Assembly: GCA_947846985.1 (NCBI GenBank)
Contig: CANTUZ010000003.1
Location: forward strand, 58,600,096 to 58,664,095
DNA length: 64,000 nucleotides
Source: Fratercula arctica
Lineage: Eukaryota > Chordata > Aves > Charadriiformes > Alcidae
Direction of reading: 5' to 3'
Shown here in pieces: positions 43,201-64,000 of the stretch (the stretch's first letter is position 1; each line of letters starts with the position of its first letter). A program made the translations under genes and the position numbers. Under the pieces are notes generated by a model, which was given only the letters and a program-made list of their open reading frames with translations, ran no database searches and was not told the DNA's origin.

Positions 43201-44443
43201 GTCTTGAATGAACTCCACAGTTTACTGATGTCATTAAAATTTAGAGTTCACTAGTTTAAAAATGTGCTTGTAGCTATTAGGAGGGGGGGGGGGAAGTGCA
43301 AATCATGAGGGTATTTTTATTACTATTTTCAGTTGTGCCTTTGCAGAATGAAATACGGCTTTGAATACATTGAAAAGGAAACTTTTATCCTCTTCATTGT
43401 CGACATTTTAAAAAGAGGAGGGACTGAGTTTTTCTTCAATGCACTGAGTAGCTTGTATGTGGGCTCATTTTACTTTCTTACTGCCAGGCATCAGATGCCA
43501 TTGGAACTATGATACTGGGGTACACTTAAAACAGCTCTTAAAGCCATTTCACCTGCTGTGGCACCTATCTTCAGTGAAATGGGTGAGCATTTTATCTACT
43601 GAAAGGCAGGTTTCAGGCAGTATTGGGTAACAGAATGGAGAGTAAAGACTCCCTCAGCAGTCAGTGACAGCAAAGGAAAAGCAGATCAGAAGAGCCTACT
43701 TGCACCACGCACACACTGAAGGCAGACAGGAAAAGGAGCAAGTCCCAAAATAAACACACTGGCACCACGTTCTGCCTTGCACTTAAGCTGAACTTTTTTG
43801 ATATTTAAGGCAAACTAAAGAGTCATAGTTGATTATTGCAAATGTTCCATTTTCTGGTTGAGAAATCACTAACCTTGCTGAACTCTCATTGTTTTTGGGA
43901 AGTTGTCTTATCCTTCCAGACCAAGCAGAGGTGAAGCGAAAGTCTCCTGTCCAGAGGAAAGAAGCCTGTCCCCAGTGGAAACACTTGCTTGTCTTTGATG
44001 GTGTTACCCCAGCTCAGCTACAGCAATCGTGTCTACACTTGACTGTCTGGGAGCAGTCAGCTTTCAGCTCAAGTGATCAGTTCCTCGGAGGAGCCAAGCT
44101 TGGTGCAAGTAAGTTCCTTATCACTAAAAATTGAAGGTAATTTGGGAAAGAGTTCATTTAGTTTACATTCTAAATAATAATATTTATGCTGTACTATTTA
44201 TTACCTGCTGTAATGTGCCTGCACATATAGCCGCAGCCCCTGTCCAAAGCAACTTGCAGTCCTGGGCTTCGATCCTGCAAGAACTGATGCATGTGTTTTA
44301 GTTCAGCTCTGTGCAGAAGCTCAAGGGTGTTAGGGGGAATTTTCAGGAGAGCCATGTGTTAGTGTGGCAACTGTTAGGGCCAGAGCCTGGCCATGGTAAG
44401 ACAGGCATGGAAAAGTTAGGTGGAGGCGACTCATCTAGAGGTG

Positions 44444-44476
<33 letters not shown>

Positions 44477-45506
44477 GACTTGTTCCTTGAGCTGTCTTTC
44501 TAAGAATTTGCTACTTTGAACTACTGTCTCATCAAAAGGAAGCGCAAGAACTAATGATCCAGCAGACTCCAACCTTCCATATATTTGTGCTTATAATTTG
44601 ACATCCACAAATCAAGCCAATCAATGGGAGGTACAGAAAGTGAAACTTGTGCATGTCTGAGTTTTGGGTTCTGTTCTTCCATAGCAAAGAGCCCTCTTTC
44701 TCAAGTCTGAGAAACCCTTTGCTCACTGAATAGGTGCTATTTAACCAGTAGTTGAGCAGGGAAGCATTGTCACTTGAAGACTGCCCAATGGAGTCTCTCA
44801 GCCCTGTCTTCCCAGGGAGTAAGTGCTTTGGTTTCAGTATTTGAGATGAAAGGCTCAAAAAAGATTGAGGTGCTGTCACAGTATTAACGTGCACTTCAGA
44901 GGAGTGTCATCACTAGTAATAAGTCAGTGCTGTGCAGGCTTCCTCCTGAGCTTCTTTTGCTTGTCCTACCCAGCATTTTCCTTTCTGCTAGAGCAGGGAA
45001 TACCCGATGCCAAGTGACAAAGACTATCCAAGCCCTAAGCCTAGCAATGCATTAAAGTCACTGGAGATGAACTGAAGCAGGAGGCTTTGTGCCATTCTGC
45101 TATTTGTAGCGTGCACACTTGCTGCTCTGCTTTCAAGCCATACAACCAAAAAATTGTTCTTTGCTGCAGGCTTAGGGTGATCCTACTTTAACAGGCAGTA
45201 AATAATGCATCAAAAATATAACTACAGTTTATTGCAATTAATGCCTTATGAGGTACTGAACAGCTGAAATTGCTGTAGAAGTGGGAGAAGCAGGTTGTTT
45301 GTTACGTAGTCAATTGGGCCAGAAGTCAGGCAAGCGAAAAGTAACCCTGTGATCTTTCCTTTTGCTTTCTTGTAGAGGAATCGTTTGGCTGCACAGACTT
45401 TGCTTCTCCGTCAGTGCTCCAATGGCAGGAAGTGCTCCGCAGCCCAAACACATGGATGGACTTCACACTTGTACTGCATTCAAATAAGGAAAACTTTAAA
45501 TCATGA
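17830..45506 (+). CDS. SYTL3: SYTL3, synaptotagmin-like protein 3 (complete coding sequence, 15 exons)
   Basis: SYTL3 (Slp3) proteins bind Rab27 through an N-terminal Slp homology domain and membranes through two C2 domains, and act in tethering secretory vesicles at the plasma membrane. Exons: 17830-17939, 19307-19522, 23174-23238, 25566-25617, 26984-27050, 27983-28055, 31470-31594, 33644-33787, 36567-36745, 38984-39086, 41241-41411, 41620-41719, 42894-43002, 43903-44108, 45376-45506. They total 1851 nt, giving 616 residues; human is about 610. SHD1 is residues 1-50. A zinc finger uses C63, C66, C80, C83, C88, C91, C102 and C105. SHD2 (GEWFFEERAKKYP) is at 116-128. A linker includes NKSVENLFLSL and RRSQSDTA. 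C2A is about 303-433 and C2B about 448-610. The C2A loops lack the usual Ca-binding aspartates. The ATG has A at -3 and G at +4. All phases agree. Confidence 0.95.
19264..19291 (+). repeat. Poly-T tract (T28)
   Basis: An uninterrupted run of T that doubles as the pyrimidine tract of the SYTL3 exon 2 acceptor. Length is probably polymorphic. Confidence 0.9.
19307..19522 (+). CDS. SYTL3: SYTL3 exon 2 (end of SHD1 and zinc finger)
   Basis: Encodes KLNLQLQQLRWKGARN and then four CxxC pairs (CARC, CNGC, CSEC, CTVC), the FYVE-related zinc finger that separates SHD1 from SHD2 in Slp3-5. The acceptor is preceded by a T28 tract ending 15 bases before the exon. Confidence 0.95.
23174..23238 (+). CDS. 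SYTL3: SYTL3 exon 3 (SHD2)
   Basis: Encodes DVKVKAGEWFFEERAKKYPG, the conserved second SHD helix. There are two in-frame donors, at 23233 and 23239; the longer form matches the human spacing before the next exon. Confidence 0.9.
25566..25617 (+). CDS. SYTL3: SYTL3 exon 4
   Basis: Encodes RHETVGAKLLKSYQKL (human KHETVGGQLLQSYQKL). Acceptor CCTTCACAG, donor GTAAGA, phase 1 in and 2 out. Confidence 0.94.
26984..27050 (+). CDS. SYTL3: SYTL3 exon 5
   Basis: Encodes SKISVVPPTPPPF, identical to human over most of its length, then a divergent TESTAGSNVT. The proline-rich segment starts the flexible linker. The GTAAAT donor is weak but in phase 0. Confidence 0.9.
27983..28055 (+). CDS. SYTL3: SYTL3 exon 6
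   Basis: Encodes ELSQSKSFNKSVENLFLSL and then TTHIK, matching the human FNKSVENLFLSL block. Acceptor CATTTGCAG, donor GTAAGT, ends in phase 1. Confidence 0.94.
28312..28375. repeat. AT-rich low-complexity patch
   Basis: Nearly pure A/T with overlapping TATATAAT and ATTTATAT palindromic words, within SYTL3 intron 6. Confidence 0.7.
31470..31594 (+). CDS. SYTL3: SYTL3 exon 7
   Basis: Encodes ISKSQNDMADRRLL through ERRKQRRSQSDTAINITSR. The RRSQSDTA core is conserved with human and looks like a basophilic kinase site. The intronic frame upstream is open too, but the acceptor CACTTCAG fixes the start. Confidence 0.93.
33644..33787 (+). CDS. SYTL3: SYTL3 exon 8 (variable linker)
   Basis: A 144-nt symmetric exon (phase 0-0) encodes 48 residues starting MKSTPSLQQLITGAQNG and ending in CDGRKH. 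It does not resemble the human linker as I remember it. Its ATG first codon could serve a form lacking the SHD. Good splice sites (TTTCTTACAG, GTAAGT). Confidence 0.82.
34007..34063 (+). repeat. Short direct repeat
   Basis: Two 23-base copies with two mismatches, TTAATAATGGATAATTGATG and TTAATAATGAATAATTGATA at their starts, lie 34 bases apart in SYTL3 intron 8. Confidence 0.7.
36567..36745 (+). CDS. SYTL3: SYTL3 exon 9 (start of C2A)
   Basis: Encodes GSLYSLNSTCTESGNFGKAN and then ITGEIEFAIRY, LEICIKGCKNLAYGEEKKKK and CNP. These are the first strands and loop 1 of C2A. Ends in phase 2 at GTAAGT. Confidence 0.96.
37979..38043 (+). mobile_element. CR1 LINE 3' end
   Basis: GGACTAGATGATCTGAAAGG followed by TCCCTTCCAACC and a tail of ATTCTATG repeats is the CR1 3' terminus. 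Only about 65 bases remain. It lies in SYTL3 intron 9. Confidence 0.85.
38984..39086 (+). CDS. SYTL3: SYTL3 exon 10 (C2A)
   Basis: Encodes YVKVYLLPDKSPRSKRKT, AVKKSTVDPEFDESLK. The basic stretch corresponds to the polybasic strand of C2 domains. Donor GTACCG is weak but in phase. Confidence 0.95.
39615..39730 (+). repeat. Tandem duplication, 64-base period
   Basis: A 52-base unit beginning AACACAAGAAATTAGTGTCT is present at 39615-39666 and again, identical, at 39679-39730. A shorter AGAAATTAGTGTCTAA copy precedes it at 39601. The identity suggests a recent event. Confidence 0.9.
41241..41411 (+). CDS. SYTL3: SYTL3 exon 11 (C2A end)
   Basis: A 57-codon phase 0 exon encodes YKIEYSQLGSRQLQISVWHA through FLGEVVIPLAAWNF to WYQLKPK. 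Loop 3 reads WHAGALKHR, with no acidic residue. Confidence 0.96.
41620..41719 (+). CDS. SYTL3: SYTL3 exon 12 (inter-C2 linker and C2B start)
   Basis: Encodes LEKPENDVIQYSGELLVSAR and LSIPAQYKNFQFE. GELLVSARL is the first C2B strand. Acceptor CTTTCTTCAG; ends in phase 1 at GTATAA. Confidence 0.93.
42894..43002 (+). CDS. SYTL3: SYTL3 exon 13 (C2B)
   Basis: Encodes RKDEGVPNCQLQVMISGAKN then LPLLRSAGVPNSFVKG, closely like human LVVLGAKNLPVRPDGTLNSF. Donor GTATGT. Confidence 0.95.
43283..43293 (+). repeat. Poly-G tract (G11)
   Basis: Eleven G in a row in SYTL3 intron 13, in otherwise AT-rich DNA; prone to length variation and sequencing error. Confidence 0.85.
43903..44108 (+). CDS. SYTL3: SYTL3 exon 14 (C2B)
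   Basis: Encodes CLILPDQAEVKRKSPVQRKE then ACPQWKHLLVFDGVTPAQL and LTVWEQSAF to GGAKLG. The acceptor used (TTTTTGGGAAG) is weak; a better-looking CTTCCAG at 43919 would shift the frame, so the upstream site must be preferred. Confidence 0.93.
44444..44472 (+). repeat. Poly-T tract (T29)
   Basis: An uninterrupted T run in SYTL3 intron 14. There is no adjacent retrotransposon body that I recognise. Confidence 0.9.
45376..45506 (+). CDS. SYTL3: SYTL3 exon 15 (C2B end and stop)
   Basis: Encodes ESFGCTDFASPSVLQWQEVL and RSPNTWMDFTLVLH, then eight residues SNKENFKS beyond the point where human SYTL3 ends (VLH). Stop TGA at 45504-45506. Confidence 0.93.
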
Positions 45507-46611
45507 GGGATTACCACACAACAACTTTTCCTTCCCCCTGTCTGATGTTTTAAATTCAAGTGGCATGTGCCTTTCAGCTCTGAGGAAAGGTGCACTGCAA
45601 CAGTACTTACTCCAGCTTTTGGGGAATAGAGTTATGCATTTGAAAGTATGTGATGTTCTGAAGGTTTATGTTTCTCCAAGAGTTAAGGCTTTGTTATCTG
45701 TGTCTCTAGCTGCAGTTTAAGGTTAGTATTGTTTCTTCAGGAGCAACAAGTGCAGTATGCTGACAAGGCAACAGTAGCCAGATAATATGCAGGTTTCCAT
45801 TTTTGGGCACAGCCGAACTGTAATTATTTAATTTAATCATAGATAAGCTTTCTGTCTAAGAAGTATTCCTAAGGAAGTTATATGCTTTCACTCTGATCTT
45901 GATGTTTTATACGTGTTCAGAGAGAATTGAAAACTAGCTTATCTTTAACTGCTTGCTGCAGATGGGTGACATTGACACCTCCATGCTTCAGACTTATGTA
46001 CACTAGCAGTATTGTTTCACATGATCCTAAAAAACTCGGGCCTGTGGCCACATGCCTTCCAATTGTGTGCTCTATCATGGAGCTTAAAACCAGGTAAATG
46101 TATAAATTCTCCCTCAGTAGGAGTGTGGGACAAGAGCTAGTAGAGTAAGTGTGATTGTAGGAAGTTCCTTGTTCTTATCAGCTGCTGATGCAAGACAGTA
46201 TTAACAAGTCTGATCCATATGGCATACAGCATAAGACAAGAGTTTAGCTAAGGTTATCATTTATTCATGTGAACTGGTGGAAATGTAAGCTTAAGGCTCA
46301 ACTATTGTGTCGGTTCAGCGTGCCTCAGCTGTAGTGTTACAGTCAGCAGAAACTCCACGCATACAACTAACTAGTGCTGTTGCTATATACCTCTTCCCTG
46401 GGACTTGGGCGAAGATGGTCACACTAGTCATTACAGCACGCGTTCTCCTTTCTTCCTTTCCAGGTCAACGTGGCCTTTAAGGACTTTAGAGTTAAAGACA
46501 CAGGGATTCATAGCCAAGCTCAGGAACTAAAAGAGCAGTAGCACACCGTACACAAAATACACCCCACGCAAGAAACACTTGACTCTAAGTCCTTTGTTAC
46601 TTTGCAGATCT

Positions 46612-46617
46612 TTTATT
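46612..46617 (-). promoter_or_regulatory. Poly(A) signal AATAAA, EZR
   Basis: Consensus AATAAA within TAAATAAAAG on the minus strand, about 1.3 kb after the EZR stop. It lies 24 bases from the plus-strand AATAAA of SYTL3. Confidence 0.55.
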
Positions 46618-46635
46618 TAGGTGTTTGCTGCTGCA

Positions 46636-46641
46636 AATAAA
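46636..46641 (+). promoter_or_regulatory. Poly(A) signal AATAAA, SYTL3 (probable)
   Basis: The only good plus-strand AATAAA that I noticed in the first 1.1 kb after the SYTL3 stop. The sequence after it is A-rich then CA-rich rather than GT-rich, so its strength is doubtful. Confidence 0.4.
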
Positions 46642-47144
46642 AAAAACCAAACACACACACAGGATTGAACTCAAGTATAAAGCAGCATAGATGTTGTAAA
46701 TGGAAGAGAAGAGCTGACAACATACTGTATCTTACTTTCTAACAGATTTTCAAGGAAAGGGGGAGATCAGTGGGGAAGGAATGGTCACAGAAATGCTCTC
46801 TACTAGAGAGAATACAACTGTGATATAAACAAGCAGTCCCTTCATCTTTGGAGTCTGAAACTTTAAATCAAACATTTAAAAAAAATTAGAAAATTTGTTA
46901 GAAAAATAGGTGCAGTAAAATTGTATATATTGGATCATGTGTACATATAACAATTTTCATTAAGTAAAAAAAGAAAGATCTTTACAAGTAGCAAACAATC
47001 AGCTGCACTGTATCAGACTACAGTGTTGTTCAGGCATTTTTACAGATGCAAGACTTATTAAATCTGAAAAGTAACAAAATATACAGAGCAAAACTATTTT
47101 CTTTTAAACTAGTATTGCAATCCACGTATTGCATGTTTTATATT

Positions 47145-47162
47145 TATATATATATATATATA
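47145..47162. repeat. (TA)9 microsatellite
   Basis: Perfect TA dinucleotide run in the EZR 3' UTR. Confidence 0.9.
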
Positions 47163-47912
47163 AATACTACACTATAACTGATCAGGAATGAAGCTGGAAT
47201 GCAAACACAGTAGTGTATTAGATTCCAACAGAGTATTTGCCTAGTTGTTACGCGAGGAGGGTATCAGGGTCCCTATGCCACACTTCAGAGCCATCACTGC
47301 AGAATTTCTCCACTTGAGAACAGCAACCAGAAAAAGTCTAATTTCTACACAAAGTAGTTCTGAGGTGTCGTCAGTTCTTTTGGGGAGTGGGGGGGTGGTC
47401 GTCAAGACAAAAAACAGGGTGTAAAACCACATACATACAGGTACTTGCAGATCTCGAGTTCTACAGCCTGTCTTTTCCACTGTTGGACTTGTAATAATAC
47501 AAAGACGTATGGCACAAAATTCACCCTCAGTTGCTTATTTTTAGACCAAGCTGAATCCAGCACCTGCACAGGACACGTATCTTCAACCAGAAGCACGGCC
47601 TATTAAAATTTTTCTTGCTTAAAGAGAGATGTGACATAAGGCCTTTTGGCACTAAGCAAAGGCATGAGCAAGTTACCAGGATCAGTGGTACAATGAGTTT
47701 TTAACTATACCAAATTTAATAGAAGGTATGGAATAAAAGGGTGATTCAAACACCTCTGGGTTTAGCGAACATTTGTTAAATGTCATACAGTGACTCCCTC
47801 CTCAGGGGAAAAAAAACAAACAAACAAACACACAACAAAAAAAACCCAAAACAAGAACACAGCATCAAGATCTGCCTTTCCCACAGTCCTGCCCTTCTTG
47901 TTACAAGTGTTA

Positions 47913-61807
<13,895 letters not shown>

Positions 61808-64000
61808 CTGAAACAGAAAGGTGAAGAAAAAAAAAGTTATTGTAGGTAACAGTTCACTTGAGGTCCAGGTATCCTCTCAAGTCCCACGTCACCTGCAGGT
61901 ACAGGCAACAGCCTAAATTTACTCATCTGACATCCCTTAATCTCATCTTGTAGACAAAGATATACAGCTGCTGTAGTAGATGACAGCAACGGCATAGGCT
62001 AAGCTACTTGTCTCACCCAGATCCTAGGAGAAAATGATTCTGGGCAAACAGGGAGACAGACAAAAGGGGCAAGTGACAGGCTACCAACTGCTGGACTGGC
62101 ACACTGGCAGCAGGTGGGGCTTCTGCTTGCTTGTATCTACTGGTCCTTCTTAAAACTGTACTTGCTGAAGCTGACAAGTTACTTCTTTCACCAATGCTTA
62201 TGGTAAGATGGTCTGTAATGGCGTTAGTACTAACTACAACTAGTTAGCAGTACTAATGACTCAAGTGACCTTGTCTGTCAGTCACCAAAGATTATTTGAC
62301 TGGAGGAAGCAACTGAGGGATGCTTCACACAGCTGCTGCAGTAAGCTCCCCATGTGGTTTTGAGAATTAAAAAAAGCTGCAAGTATTCTCAGTCAAGGGT
62401 ATTCTTTTTTTAAACTCACACAAAGGCTTGTTTTGAAGGAAAAAAAATACATGGACGGCCCAACATTAGGACAAATTTAATTTCATATATTATAAATACT
62501 AACCAGATGAAAGATCCAGAAGCATCATCCATTGACTGGATGGCACACTTACTAGTGAAAATAGTCCTGATGGGACACATTCCTTTTTGTCAGGGAGGAG
62601 ATAGTCTAACAAGTTCCTGAGCCTCTCCTACTCTTGACCACTTCTTCTTTTAGCCCAGTAGTTTGCTGCCAGCTCATCTACCTGTAAAGCTGTGCTCTAG
62701 ATAGAGCCGAGATCTAGAAAGATCCACTACATACGTATCTGGATCACTTCCTTGATGTTATTTGCAGAGTAGCCCCTCAAAAAGTGATGCAGGCATCACC
62801 ATAGGGAGCTGAACTGAGTGGAAGGCAAGAGCTTTTTAAAACTACTTTGCAAGTTAGGAAAGCATGACAGACTCAAGAGGGTGTCGCTACATGTGCATCA
62901 ACAAGTCTAAGATCTCAACCAAGGATCCGTTTCACCCTCACCATTTATAGTATTGCTGGAGACACTCTGACTAAAGAGCAGATGTGAGACAGACAATGAT
63001 TTTAGGACACTTAATGAGTTTTTGCTGTAGTTTCCCTTAAATTTTTGTACTGGTGAGCTAGAAGCCAGTTTGTACCTGGAAGCAAGAGCTTCCTGGATTT
63101 GTTAAGGGAGATAGGGAAAAATGCACCATCCTGATTAGCACTCTGAGAATTACTGTTTCTGTGACATTGTTGAATAATAGGAAATCTATAAAGTTTAGTA
63201 ATATAAGCAGAACAAAAAAATTGCATAGTAATATGAAAAATGTAACTAAGTAAACATAATTTTTAAGGATAAAGAGGTCAGTGCCTACTAGTTGAAGAAA
63301 TGGGATAGCTTCATAGCTAGACACGGTGGGCTGTATTCAGTAGGCTATGGTTTATATATTCTACTTCAGCAGGGCCGTAAGTAACTAGTTATCACTAATT
63401 AGAGTTTACCTTAGGAAAAAACCCAACCCAACACACAAAAAACTCCAAACCCCACAACATTTTTTAAAAAGACCTGGGGTCTGAAAATACTTCAGCCTTT
63501 ACTTGACTAAAATTCCTTTCACCTCCTCCCCCAAAGTGTCTTGTTTTACCACAGAACAGACAAGTTTTCTGGCAGCTAGATGTATTTTTAGAAGGGTCAG
63601 AACTGGGCTTTACTCAATCCTAGCAGAAAAGCAGGGGTATGTTGAGCGGGGTGCTTCCTGTTGCACAAAAAAGTGTTGCAACTTTGTTAAAATAAAGAGT
63701 TACATAAATCAAGCAGTTATCAGGTCATTATTGCTGAGTGTCTCTTACAACTGAAAAAGTACATTTTTTCCATAAATCAAGTTAGAAAGCTGGCAGAAGT
63801 TATGACCCCCAAGTTCTTCCCAAAACCTAAAGGCAAGGAAGAAGAAAGTATTAAGCTAAACGTCACAATTTGACCATTTGGGTCCCACACCAGCCCTTGC
63901 TCTGGGCTGAGGACATGAGCGTTTTAGTCTATGTTCTGGGAAATGGTTTGTAAACTTCTTCCATAGCAAAACAAGGAAGAAATAAGAACCAAGGCATTCT
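61808..64000 (-). other. EZR intron, continuing past the window
   Basis: The exon for residues about 5-32 is not found here; no frame encodes the expected INVRVTTMDAELEFAIQ. No repeat or other gene is recognised. Open frames at 63011-63324 and 63503-63754 look like chance. Confidence 0.6.

Larger units (their letters stand above)
36746..45375 (+). other. SYTL3 introns 9-14
   Basis: These contain a CR1 end (37979-38043), a 64-bp-period tandem duplication (39615-39730), an 11-G tract (43283-43293) and a T29 tract (44444-44472). No further exon is recognised between the coding exons listed. Confidence 0.6.
45507..46655 (+). other. SYTL3 3' UTR (probable)
   Basis: AT-rich sequence from the stop to an AATAAA at 46636. 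It contains two splice-flanked open segments (45962-46093 and 46464-46530) described under findings. If the 46636 signal is used, the end lies just beyond the EZR poly(A) signal on the other strand. Confidence 0.45.
46595..47912 (-). other. EZR 3' UTR (probable)
   Basis: A-rich/T-rich sequence after the stop, with an (AAAC)n run at about 47811-47835 and a (TA)9 run at 47145-47162. It ends at a minus-strand AATAAA at 46612-46617. Length is about 1.3 kb. Confidence 0.6.

Overview
The window is vertebrate nuclear DNA, most likely from a bird. The 3' ends of CR1-type retrotransposons, ending in repeated ATTCTATG, occur at about 9.9-10.1, 38.0, 54.0 and 56.8 kb. All genes are split into short exons with GT-AG introns, and the introns are compact: the SYTL3 coding span is about 28 kb, against (from memory) over 100 kb for the human gene. 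The gene order and orientation TMEM181(+) - DYNLT1(-) - SYTL3(+) - EZR(-) is the arrangement I know from human 6q25.3, so this is a conserved syntenic block. I could not determine the species.

Layout. 1-4.65 kb: the end of TMEM181 (one probable 27-nt exon, the last coding exon, and a long 3' UTR with AATAAA at 4622). 4.65-6.02 kb: the spacer between two convergent genes; it holds a few open, splice-flanked segments that I cannot assign. 6.02-10.49 kb: complete DYNLT1 on the minus strand, five coding exons giving 113 residues. 10.1-10.97 kb: the CpG-island promoter of DYNLT1, with NRF1-like, YY1-like and RFX X-box motifs; it could also start plus-strand transcripts. 11-17.8 kb: upstream region or 5' UTR introns of SYTL3, without recognised coding sequence. 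17.83-45.51 kb: complete SYTL3 coding sequence, fifteen exons whose phases all join, giving 616 residues. 46.6 kb: the 3' ends of SYTL3 and EZR meet; their probable poly(A) signals lie 24 bp apart and point at each other. 47.91-61.81 kb: EZR (ezrin) on the minus strand, eleven exons covering residues 33-586 to the stop. 61.81-64 kb: EZR intron; the first 32 codons and the promoter lie beyond the window.

Function. These are separate eukaryotic genes, not an operon. DYNLT1 is a light chain of cytoplasmic dynein, SYTL3 is a Rab27-effector-type tandem-C2 protein of exocytic membranes, EZR links plasma membrane to cortical actin, and TMEM181 is a multi-pass membrane protein. All act in membrane traffic or cell-cortex biology, but the sequence shows no joint regulation beyond adjacency. 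I found no prokaryotic-type system, CRISPR array, tRNA or rRNA gene, or intact viral gene. Exon coordinates come from reading splice sites by eye and checking that the phase carries through every junction. Family assignments rest on my memory of the human proteins, not on a search.
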